A stretch of DNA of 64,000 nt, from the NCBI GenBank assembly GCA_013400975.1, contig WBMZ01003312.1:61001-125000 (forward strand). Reading direction: 5' to 3'. This document shows, in pieces, positions 53,786 through 64,000 of this stretch. Positions within the stretch are counted from its first letter, which is position 1. Every line of letters begins with the position of its first letter. Below the pieces are notes generated by a model. That model worked only from the letters and a program-made list of their open reading frames with translations. It was not told where the DNA came from and searched no databases. A program made the position numbers and the translations under genes. The DNA comes from Atrichornis clamosus (Eukaryota; Chordata; Aves; Passeriformes; Menuridae).

Positions 53786-55953
53786 TTCTTGCATCTTCCT
53801 CTGAAACCTCCGCTGTTGATGACTGAGTACTGAAATAGGATGGGTTAACAAATCCAGTCCGTCATGGTAATTCCTTTGCAGTTTTAAACAAAGTAAGCAA
53901 GTTGATCTGAAGTCTTCAGCTCATAGTGGGTAATGATCATGGTGTGTGCAGTCATAAGTATCTGGGAATCGAGATGAATGGGAAACAACTTCTCACAGCA
54001 GCCAAAGCTGTAATTTCCACAAAGTGGACTGCAATTACAGGTTTAGGTGTCAACACTACAGTGTTCAGTAGGATGGAATACAGGAGAAAAAAATTAAGAG
54101 GTTTTTTGGCTGTTGTGTTATAAACCTCTTAAAAAAAAAAAAGAAAAAGAAAAAAGAAAAAAACCCCAACTCATTAACAATGATACATGCATCGGTAAAA
54201 TACAATTGACCTCAGAGCAGACTAGACTGTTTAAGTTGAGTTTTTTCTGCCACCACTTCTTTGCTGTTTCCTCCTCTGCAGGCAGCCCTGTCCTATCTGT
54301 TCCTCTTTCCACAATGTAAACAGTTCTTGCTTCTCTCTGTCTCAGAGGATGTTCTAACTCTCTAAATTATTTGGCCTTCTTTGTGATTTCCACATCCCTT
54401 ATCAGCTTCACAAGAGACAGGCTGTGAGGGATCCAAGACTGACACTTCACAGAACAGTCAGGTACCAGAGGTTGCAGAAGGTAAAACTCAATGGTAGGGG
54501 TAGGGTGGAAAAAAATCAAAAAGAGAATCTCACTGTAGTCCAGATAACAAAACGCATCAGTTCACTCTTAAAAATGCCAGGTCAAAAGGCTTGAAAAGAA
54601 GATGTGCAATTAAAAATGCATAATTCCAAATCCATACGCACTAATCTCTGTGTGTTAATAAGCCTATCTGTAAAATATGAGATAAGGGTCTAACAAATGA
54701 AAAAAACACCGCATTGATAGTTCCTATAAAACATGGGTCAAAAGACTGACTTTGTGTGCAAATATTTGAACTACATACTATAAGTAACATTTAAGCCTCT
54801 GCATGCAATTATTAAATATTAAGTAAATAGCTATGGATCATATGTACAAAGGTGAATGCAAAATGCAGCAATATTTAAATTAAGATCAAAACAAGAAACA
54901 GCCCTTTGGTGTTCTGGTTTTTTCTTCAGAGAGTGGTGGATAATAAATATCCAAGAGCTTTCCAAGGCCTCAGAACAGATTGGATCAGTTTCTTTATGTT
55001 TCCTTTTGTAATCCTGTCACAGAAGCAACATACCAAAAGATACAACCTGCAATTTGGCGGCAAAGAGAAACACTGCACCTCCCTCCAGTCCTTGAAGACC
55101 TTTTTTTCTCCCAAAAAAAAAAGCAGAAAGGCAGATCTGATGACTTGCACTGAAGTGTTCAAATCAAGAATTTTATTACCCAATTCACCCTCCTCTACAC
55201 TGAGAGTTTGGACTAATCCAGCAGATCAGATACAGCAACTCACAAACAATGGCATTTTCTCAAAATATTTTATTTTGAGAAAGCAACACAAAACAAAAAT
55301 CAAAAACAAAACCCAAAAAAAAGCCAAAAAACCAAAAAACAAAAAAAAATAACCCCACCATAAACTACCAACTCAGATAAGCCACTAAAGGCACTATTTA
55401 AAAAGAAAAAGCCTTTTTGTATTTTTGGGTAGCTAAAAGTACTTGGTTTTGGTTTTCTTGATAAAGCAGAAAGTCAAAAGTACTTGAATTAACTGGTACA
55501 GTGTAAGTAACATTTAGAACCTTCTTATTTGCCCCTTTTTTCCCTACAAGTGATTAATTTCATGAAGTAACACCAATAATTTTTTATAAACTATAATGCA
55601 GTCTAAGAATAGGCCCCTGTATAAATTGAACACAGTAGTCACATATTTTGTGGGTAGATTAAGGATAAAACTGCTAGTTCCATGCTGTGCCAGATGAAAA
55701 GGAACTGTTTGAGTACTTTAGAGCATGCATATTTAGTAGGCTATCCAAATTATTTATAAAACTTTAGGGAAAAAAAAATTACTATTTAAGGAAAATAGCA
55801 CCATTCAGTGAATAAGGAACAAGAAGAAGAAATTCAGGTTCCATTCTCAGCTTCCCAGAGACTAGGCAAATCACTTCTTCATGTACAGTTTCCATATCTA
55901 CAAAATGAAGGTAACATTTACGAACCTGTTAAAATGCTTCAGAAACTGTACAT
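53786..55953. other. Non-coding stretch with A-rich tracts
   Basis: No gene is recognised. An A/G-rich tract (54131-54163) and an A-rich imperfect CAAAA repeat (about 55285-55350) dominate. The 148-codon plus-strand frame (54906-55352) ends in this A-rich repeat and is not credible as a gene on its own. Confidence 0.5.
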
Positions 55954-55997
55954 GAAACATCTTGACATAGGAACTGAAACATCTTGACATAGGAACT
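55954..55997 (+). repeat. 22-bp tandem duplication
   Basis: Two exact adjacent copies of a 22-bp unit starting 'gaaacatcttgacatagg' lie at 55954-55975 and 55976-55997, followed by a partial echo ('tataggaact'). Perfect identity suggests a recent local duplication. Confidence 0.9.
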
Positions 55998-57704
55998 GAG
56001 TATAGGAACTATACAGGTTTGCTGAAATTCTGTAAAAATTCAGTATCTCAACAGTATGTTGAGCAGCATGGTATATTTATCACATTCTACACGTCAGCAA
56101 CATACATATATTCAGCTCCATCTCATCACATTTAGGAAAACCCCAAGGAAGTAAGGAGGAGAGCTGAATAAGTCTGCAGAGCCACAGAAGACTGTCAGAT
56201 AGCTATAATTAACACAAAACAAACCAAGTCTTTACTATCTTCAGCCATGCTTTAGACAGTCAGAGACACTCCAGTCATTGGAGAATGAAGTAGTGAGATG
56301 AAAGAGCTAAGTACCAAAGAAAAAGGCTGTAAAGTCTACAAAACAAAATGGGCATTTACTTTAGCATCAGAACATAAATAAGTAGCAATGTTTTAATAAA
56401 TGATGTAGGTGTAGGGAGCCTCAGCAAGCAGCTCAGCAGCTCCATGTAACACCAGTACTGAGGTCTTCAGAGAGACTTGTCTGCATGTTCTTACAGCACT
56501 GTGAAATGCAATTCACAATCCCTTTTGACAGCCTCAATTTAGACATACCCACCTTTACAGCAGGGACTATACGCTACAAATAACTGTCACAACTTATTGA
56601 AGAGATCTCCTAAGAGAAACACAAAAGATATGCAAAAGAAATGAAGAACAAAGGTTTGCCCTAAAAATGAAACTCATTGCTAACTTTTCTGAAAGTGAGA
56701 CACTATCTTTCAATGGACCTCAGTGGAAAGTCTCATTAACACAAGAACTTGCCACTCAGTAACATTACTAATAATTTTAAAATACATTTTTTAAAAATTA
56801 CATAGCCACAGTCCTGTAGCAAGCCATTAACCAAGTATTAAATAACATGGTCAAAATCATGAACTTACATTTCAAGAAAGAATAAACATAAACTGATACA
56901 TAGTATCAGATTTTACAACGAAAGAAGGAATATTTATGCTATTACCTCTTAACCCAGAAGTTTTTTCCCAGCTCTTTCAGTTGTCCAGAATAGGGCACTG
57001 CCCCTTCTCTGTATGTTTAAGACACCTTGGATATTACTGGAGATGGAGCTACAGATCTTTACACTGGTAAATGTAGAAGCATAGAAGATAGCCAGCACTC
57101 TTGTTTACTAGAACATTTGTTACCAATTCTCACTTTTTTTTTTCTTTGAGGAATTGTTCATGGGGCTCTTTATCTGCTTCACAGTGTGCCCAGAATATCC
57201 TTCTCCTCAGACAAGCTGACACGTGCTCTTCATTCACACGGGTAGGTGCAGCAGTTGTTCATTTCCCATTCTGATAATGTTTAAAAAGTTGGATTTTTCC
57301 CAGTCAGGCTGGGAAGGAGAAACATATGAAAGGAGAGTCTTTTTTCTACCAAGTATTATCAAGAACTCTAGATAACATAATATCTTATCAGAAAAATACT
57401 ATAAAGCACGTAAAATTACATTCGGAGAGCCAAAGAGAGTAGAAACAGGAATGGACTGGTCCTCCCATTTTCTAGAGGACTGATGATGATTGCAATTCCA
57501 GCCTTAATCACTCTTGGCACTAGCAGACATGGCTAGAACACATGGAAAAGAGGATTGGATAGACAGGTAACTAGGAAACATCTCTGCAGCCTCAGTGCAC
57601 TGGGCAAGTTGCAGTCCTGTTTTCCAGGGCACACTCATGCACCTTCAAGAAGAGTTCAGCTCTCACTTCTCCATACTCCACATTCAGAGGTTGCAGACAG
57701 TCCT
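55998..57704. other. AT-rich non-coding stretch, nothing identified
   Basis: Unique-looking DNA without open frames of note or recognised repeats. A T tract lies near 57136-57146. Confidence 0.5.
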
Positions 57705-58255
57705 CTCTTCTTCAAGCTGAACAAGTCCAGCTCCCTCAGCTTCTTCCTTCACATCTCTTAGGAAGCCTGAGGCTTGCTTGGGACTGACTTGGTGGCCCTC
57801 TGCCAGACTCACTATTGTCTATTAAAGTCTTCCTTGCACTGTGGACTCCAATACTGGACACAATATTCCAGATGTGACCTCAAATGCCATCTAGAGGGTA
57901 AGAATCACTTTCCACAACCTGATGGCTATGTTCTTGCCAACACAGCCCAGCATGCAAACAGCCTTCTTTAGTTGCAAGGGCACACTGCAACCTACAACCT
58001 GTCCTTAACCAGAAGCACAGGGCCTTTTTCCTCAAAGTCAGAGCCCATAGGGTCCTGCTGTGAGAGTTTATTTCATGCTAAACACAGGATTTTGCATTTG
58101 CCTTGCCTTGAACTTCATGAGGTTCCTGTCAGTTCACTTACCCATTCTGAGTAGGTCTCACTCAATGGCAGCCCAACCCTCCAGTGCACCGACTGCTCCC
58201 AAAAGTTGCTGTCATCCACAGACTCGCTAAGAATGCAGCAAATCCATCTGCTAAA
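57705..58255 (-). repeat. CR1 LINE fragment including end of pol frame, degraded
   Basis: Read on the minus strand, this segment matches the interior 3' part of CR1. It has the region corresponding to the 'aacctcatgaggttcaa' block (58113-58128 on the plus strand as 'aacttcatgaggttcc'), the lagging 'cagcatgcaaacagccttct' block and the 'gctgaacaagtccagctccc' block near 57716. These encode the C-terminal end of the reverse-transcriptase reading frame in intact CR1, but here the frame is broken by many substitutions and indels. It lacks the usual tail repeats at 57.7 kb, so it is truncated at both ends. It is much more diverged than the 53.5 kb copy and so is older. Confidence 0.88.
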
Positions 58256-58436
58256 TTAACAGTTTAACAGAGAAATCTAAAAAGCGTGATAATCTAGAAT
58301 GGCCATCTCCACGCTACTGCAGAGGAAGGAACACACTGGCAATTTTTATGAGAATAAGAGTCTATCAGTCCCAAGTATTTGCTGTATCCCCATAAAATAG
58401 CCTACGCTCTATATACCAAACTTGACAGAAGGACTG
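58256..58436. other. Spacer between CR1 fragment and hairpin
   Basis: Short AT-rich sequence with no recognised content. Confidence 0.4.
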
Positions 58437-58473
58437 ACTTTACATGGATATGTTCTACATATCCATGTAAAGT
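58437..58473. repeat. Perfect 16-bp hairpin
   Basis: ACTTTACATGGATATG (58437-58452) and its exact reverse complement (58458-58473) flank a five-base loop TTCTA. Beyond a short bulge, CTGACTT on the left (from 58434) can also pair with AAGTCAG on the right (58475-58481). If transcribed, this gives a stem of over 20 bp. It resembles a small foldback element or an miRNA-like stem, although the loop is short for an miRNA precursor. Confidence 0.85.
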
Positions 58474-58481
58474 GAAGTCAG

Positions 58482-61400
58482 TGGTGGTTTAAGATAATAT
58501 GATGAATATTATCAGTAATATTATATTATGCAGTAAACAACTGCAATCCAGGAGCTGGCATAAGTTTGCTTCCACCAATTTACTGATCAGGGTTGCAAAC
58601 ATCTTAAAATTGCCAGAGCTTATTTGCCAATACTTCAAGAAAAAAATCACCAACAAGCTGTTCCTGCAAGAAGCATCTTTCAAAGTGAATATCTATCTGA
58701 CAAAATGCATTGCTGTTATGTTCAGGAGAGTTTGTTACAATTTCTTGCAGATCTTAACCATCTTTGACTGTCTTTGACTTTTGATTTACCTCAGTAAGAG
58801 AATAACAAGGTATTTTTGCCCTTAATAGGAACTGAACTGAATCTGATTCCTGAATTTCTCTTTTAGTGCATGATATGGCCTTAAGAAGAAGTGCAAAGAT
58901 TTAAGGATGTTATGCCTTCAAGAACTCTATGTTCATACTGAGACAAGAAACATCAGTGAGCTACACAAAATAGATTTTAATGCCAAATCAATCTCACCAA
59001 GAGCAATGCAAAGAGAGTTGCATGACCAATGCATTTTCTTTGGAATTATTCCAACACAGGAAACAAGAGGAAAGCAAAAAAGCAAATTTCTACCATAAGA
59101 TTTTTCCAGCATCTCCTACAAAACATTTCACTTTCTCTACACAGAAACAACTCCAGACTATGGCACTACGACAGGTGACAGTCAACAGGAATAGCAGACG
59201 GGAGCCTTTTTTTAGCAGGCCAAAGATGAGCTATCAAGCCTAGTAGCTAGAGATTGGCTGAAGAAAAATGTCCAAGTTTCTAATCAATACTGCTTGCAAA
59301 TTCTGTGTTTGATTGACAAGGAGAAAGGGAAAGCAAGGGAGGACAGCCCACAGTCTCAAGTTCCCCAGGGAGGGGAACAACAGCGTAGTTACACATCTGT
59401 AATCAGTCACTGCGGGGAGAGAGGAAGGGTGAAGGCCATGGTGTCCTGCTTGCCTGCCTTTCAGCACACAATAGCTGCCTCAGTTTGAAGGCTGATTTGT
59501 CCAGGGTCCCCACAGTCAATGGCAAGAACCGGCTTCTCTGATCCATTCTCTGTCTGTGACTAACACAAGCTCTTGCTCTGCCCTACCTTTAGAAGGGATC
59601 CACATCTCTCCACTGACTTAATATTATGCCTTTAGTGCCTAATTGAAATACTTTAAGCATAAGATTAAAGATAACAGCTACAAATAATTTCCTCTTTGCT
59701 GCTTCTGCTGGAAACTCTATACTGGGCACCTGGGTGGGGAGGAGAAGGCAATAGGACAAAGAGATTACAGCAATATGATCAAGACACAAAAGGATCACCA
59801 AATACAAGATACATGATTAAAAACCAAACCCCTGAATGGACCTGGAGGCGAGCCACCAGTGCTTCCAAGTGAGAGCGGTGGTGAGTCACCGAAAGGCTTA
59901 TATTCCTTTTGCCCACATTCTACGTGCACCTCCCTTTCCTAATTTCTGGCTGAATATCTTCTGCTGCCTGTAATGAGTACAGTTTCTGTTCCTATAAAGC
60001 ATAAACACTTCCCAGACTAGGCTATCAGCAACTTGTAACAGGCAGATATCTCAGCTTCTGGAAGACTGTGGTTTTAAAGATCTGACAAGGAATAATATCT
60101 GAACTTAGGTGGTAATTAAACTGTCTGAGCAATGCTAAGAACAGATACATTATCTTTTAATATCAGAAATGAAGTACTATTAGAGAACACAAAAGCACCT
60201 CTCTACACAGGAAACATACAAAATGGATCCTTCTCTTGCTGCTGGGAGCTCAACACATATTCATGTGTTTGATCACATATTTGACATCACACTATTGCTC
60301 CTACTGACTATTGCCAGCTTTCCTGGGCAATCATGCTTGTATACATTCAAATATCTCATGCAACTTTAGATGACTTCCAGAAATAAAAACTCCTATTGGC
60401 CATTTATTATATAATGATTCATGCTAATATTTTTTGAATGCTACACTGAGTTTCTAGTCTGGGGAGATGGCAGGGAAGAAAAACCAAGAGACTTAAAACT
60501 GAACTAAGTAGACCACTGTGCTAATATGGGGAAGGTTGGGGAGATAAGGGGGAAGGCAGGGGAAAGAGAAGTTTTTAAAAAGTACCAAGAAATTCACCAA
60601 ATTAAAAAGCTACATTTTATATTCTGTGGCTTAAGAGATTACAGGGTTACAGGTTATAAAAAAAATCAAAATAATCTGTAAAATTATTATTTTCTGTCAC
60701 ATGCAATATTTTCATGATTACTGAACACGAAGCATTTAAGAGAGAAATTCAGAAAGCTGTACAAGAAATACAAATGTATTTGAGAGGAACAGAGACCAAA
60801 GCACTTAACCCTTTGAAATACCCAGTAATGTCATAGGAATAGACTGAAGCTGTAAATGCTAACTCTCTAACTGATGCTCAAATAGTTTCAGTATCTGATA
60901 TTACACTCCTTGTATATTTTCTTGCTGCTAATTTAATTCTCAACTGCATCTGAATCAGAGATCACACCTCCATACCTGCTGAGGCAAGGAGCTTAGAAGT
61001 TCATTTGTGGTGCTTTTCCAGATCTCTCATAAATTCATTTAAATCAACCTAAGGCTTTCTAAAAGTCATCATTTCCCATATTTTTCCCTGACTTCATTGT
61101 ACAGCACAGAGAACACACAATCACAGGAAACAGACAAAATGGATACTCCTTTCTTCCTGCTGAGAGCCTAGGATACATGCATACTTTTGTTTGTGCATTG
61201 AACATCTCACAGCTACTTCTCCTAATGAACTCAATGTTTCTATATGCTCCACAGCTATTATTTTTTCTTTAGATCACTTACCAACAAACTAATTGCACGC
61301 ATTGGAAACATCCTCACTTAAGCAAAATAAATTCTTATTCATTTGAAAATAGACTCTGACAGGAAATATCTAAGTGTTCTGACACATCAACTATGGCCAG

Positions 61401-62953
61401 AGTAAAAATGCCTTTGTCTAGAGAACTGTCTGCAGAAGATCACCTTCTGCTGCTCACTTTTCTAACCAAATAATTAGCTCAAAAGTGGTAGACAATCATG
61501 GTTATGTTCAAACCCTAATGATGATACCTATTTTGTATCCCACAGCATCTTCTGTTTCCTCTATAAAACAAAGCCAGGCTCAAACCCTCTGTAAGAACTG
61601 ACAGAAGCTGAGTATTAAACAGCACATGGGCAGTGAAGTATACAAATTAGAAAGCACCAAAACCAATACTCTTTGGGTGAAATTACACAACCACTTCTAG
61701 GATGACTAGCAGGTTAGATGATCACAGCATTTCCTTCAGCTTTGAGTCTATAAATTTGTGCCTATTCCTGCCTATTTCCATAAACATACTATGATCCTAG
61801 AGTATCACACATTATTTTCCCCCATCATCCCTACACAGGAGACACAGCAATCTAGGAGCAAACAAGACTGCTACCAGTTGAATACCTACATCATTTACTG
61901 CAAAAACTGGAAGTACTCATTCAAGTTAAAGAAGAAATTTTTTAAAATGTTGCTGATAATTCACAGCCCTGCCCCAACCTCTCAGGGGCCATCTTCCATG
62001 CAACACTTTTTCTTTCATCTTGAAATTATTATAGCCAAAACCAAAACCCTGATCTTTCTTTTGAAGTTCTACCTTCTGTTTTAGCACCAGCCTCTGCTAC
62101 TTACTGATTTCATTACCCACAGTCGAGTTCCTTCATTGGGAATTGGTTCTTATTCCTTTTTCCCCTACAGCAGCAGCTAAGAGCTACATATTTTAATTAT
62201 CAAAAACAGTATATGTATACAAATGCTACAATAGGAAATAAGTGATTATATAATTCATTTCTTGAAGTTGGTATCTCTCATTTTAGCCTGCTGCCTTCAA
62301 TGGGGACTAAGCATCATGTTTTTATATGTGTTGTATCTGTTAACAAGGAAACAGTTTTAATAAGATGTTTGGCTACTATCATAATGCACCTATTTTATAC
62401 AGGATTAAGCCCAGAAACAGTGGGAACTAGAAGAATGAGTACTATTATTCTGAGATGTCATAATAACTTTCCAGATGCCACCTGTTATCAGATCCTGTTC
62501 AGTGGAACTTAGTATTGTTAGTATCTCCCAGAGAAAGAACAGGGGTCACTGACTGATGCTTGTTTCATCAAGTGTGTTGAAAGCCTATGGTACCTCCTAT
62601 TATTCAAGAAATGATCTCTTTTTCTTTTGCTATAGGAAGCCAATACACAGTCTAATAAATGTAGGTAAACTGACAGGCAAAATTTGAGCAGGAATCATAG
62701 TTAGCTCAATATAAGTCATCCCTGACAAACAGAAAACATGCAGAAACCCAGGTTTAAAAGAAAACCGTCTGAGCCTCATGGAATAACAACCTACGTTTTT
62801 TCCTACTAAGTTAAATCTTGGGGTTTGAGTATTGATCCCTGATATGATCAAGCAAACAGGAAAAAAAACCTCTGGAGCAAGTGGAAATAGATGAAACTCT
62901 TTACAAAATGTACAAAAATAAACCTTCATGTGTGACCACAAAGAGTTTGTTAC
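58482..62953. other. AT-rich non-coding stretch, nothing identified
   Basis: No gene, RNA gene or recognised transposon was found. A small GATAATAT/ATATTATC inverted repeat lies next to the hairpin (about 58493-58513). Short open frames on both strands near 58499-59490 overlap each other and show no domain. Confidence 0.5.
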
Positions 62954-63190
62954 CTTTAAACACAGAGAACATCTGTCTGTCTTCCACAAACAACACAAGG
63001 ATGTAGACGTTACAGAAATACAGTTGCATTTCACCTGGCAGTTTGATGCAGCGTACTTGCACATGACAACACATTGATTTTACTTCTACCTCCATGCAGA
63101 CATCCACGTAAAGAAATCCATTAGGCAGACAGTTCTCATCTCTATTGACTGACAGAGTGACAATCGAATACTTTTCACCTTCCAAACTGA
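62954..63190 (-). other. Candidate internal exon, unidentified
   Basis: On the minus strand an acceptor 'tctagctgtcag' is followed by 237 nt (a multiple of three) open in one frame up to a donor 'TTAAAG|GTAACA' (GT at 62952-62953). The peptide is Cys- and Val-rich with several acidic and basic residues and one hydrophobic patch near its end. A second minus frame (62630-63064) is open over part of it, which weakens the case. I recognise no family. It could be the upstream exon of the same hypothetical minus-strand gene as the 40.9, 10.0 and 8.5 kb candidates. Confidence 0.18.
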
Positions 63191-64000
63191 CTGACAGCTA
63201 GACACTTAAACAAGCCTTCAAGTTGCAATAATAGTATGAAACACTTTCAATTACCTGAATCAAACAAATCCATGATCCCACTAGTTGAATGTATTTTTCT
63301 GTCTGCTGCTATGCCTGGCTTGGTTTACACTGTTGTTTGGGCAATTGAGATCCCTAACAAGAATGCTGCAAAGAAACAGCAGCCCAGGGTTTCTAAACAA
63401 TGAGTTATACTTCAAGCAGTTTTGGTACACACATCTCTGTGACCAAAAAAAATAAATGCAGTCAGCCTTTTGAACCACTTCCTTTCTAGCCTAGCATTGA
63501 AGCAAATCTCTTTAAAAAATGCATGGGAAGTAGCTGCATCATTAGATAAGTCTCTTTATAATACTAGTAAATCTTAAGTGCCAGCTTGCCTTTAAAAGGA
63601 GAACTTTTTTTTTTTGTAATCAAAATTGTAACAAACAGTATTAACTTTGAGTCTAAATATAAGAACAGGTTAGCCAGTTTTCTAATTTGAATTACACGTA
63701 TTTTTCTAAGTAATTCAAATTTTAATGAATTAAATTATCTCCAATTAAAATCGGAATTTATTTAGGGCATAATAGTGAACAACTGAAATTGACGAAGAAA
63801 CAACAAATTGGAAAATTCATTTTTTCAGATACGATAGCTCATAAGCAATCAAAACCATATACATTTGCATTTTACAATTTCTAGAACGAATAACTAAGGT
63901 TGAAAGTATCTAATGTTCTGTAGACATCAATATGTGTTGCTGCAAGACATTCAGCATGATCAGACTGAAATATCTAAATGAACATGCTTATGAGTTAAAC
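63191..64000. other. AT-rich non-coding end of window
   Basis: After a T run near 63607-63617, the last 350 bp are AT-rich but complex, with repeated AATTAAA/TAATGAATTA cores. This may be a constrained element or simple AT bias. Confidence 0.35.

Noticed and set aside
54906..55352. 148-codon plus-strand frame
   Set aside because: Its end is a translated A-rich simple repeat (Lys/Asn/Gln-rich), and a minus frame overlaps its first half.
1..64000. CRISPR arrays, operons, bacterial insertion sequences, rRNA genes, tRNA cloverleaf genes and endogenous retrovirus LTR pairs
   Set aside because: I looked for regularly spaced repeats, paired terminal repeats and conserved RNA-gene boxes and found none. 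The composition and CR1 repeats mark this as vertebrate nuclear DNA.

Overview
This window looks like non-coding vertebrate nuclear DNA, most likely from a bird. The main evidence is a set of truncated CR1-type LINE copies. Their 3' ends carry the familiar 'atcacagaat / tggaagggacc' signature, and one copy (about 57.7-58.25 kb) reaches back into the end of the reverse-transcriptase reading frame. CR1 also occurs in crocodilians and turtles, so 'bird' is a strong guess rather than proof. The DNA is AT-rich, poor in CpG and full of short A/T tracts. No long open reading frame exists, the largest being about 180 codons. There are no operons, ribosome-binding sites, CRISPR arrays or bacterial mobile elements.

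I could not identify any protein-coding gene by name. The best coding candidates are short open segments on the minus strand flanked by plausible splice sites (about 8.3-8.66 kb, 9.87-10.08 kb, 40.90-40.99 kb and 62.95-63.19 kb). They could be exons of one widely spaced minus-strand gene, or chance openings in T-rich sequence. All are given low confidence. The window is best read as intron or intergenic DNA.

Layout: 0-6.4 kb is plain AT-rich DNA with one enhancer-like patch (1.92-2.13 kb). 6.4-10.5 kb holds a CR1 scrap, two candidate exons and a patch with octamer and homeodomain-type motifs. 12.66-13.07 kb is a small CpG island preceded by a G-quadruplex-type G run. 13-26.8 kb is mostly featureless, with a CR1 scrap at 16.15 kb and a 26-base C homopolymer ending in an N at 22.3 kb. 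26.9-28.33 kb is the most interesting part: a long, complex, TAAT-rich patch running directly into a second CpG-dense patch with a perfect inverted repeat. 29.6-30.6 kb is GC-rich and unassigned. 30.6-40 kb holds simple repeats, a G-quadruplex motif at 35.7 kb, a CR1 3' tail at 36.6 kb and a double GATA motif at 38.2 kb. 40.15-40.47 kb is a GC-rich patch open in overlapping frames. 41-53.5 kb is nearly featureless. 53.53-53.78 and 57.7-58.25 kb are CR1 copies, and a perfect 16-bp hairpin lies at 58.45 kb. The rest is AT-rich.

No new biological system is evident. The realistic leads are regulatory: two CpG-dense patches and several low-repeat, motif-dense stretches that may be conserved non-coding elements. 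All of these need alignment or chromatin data to confirm.
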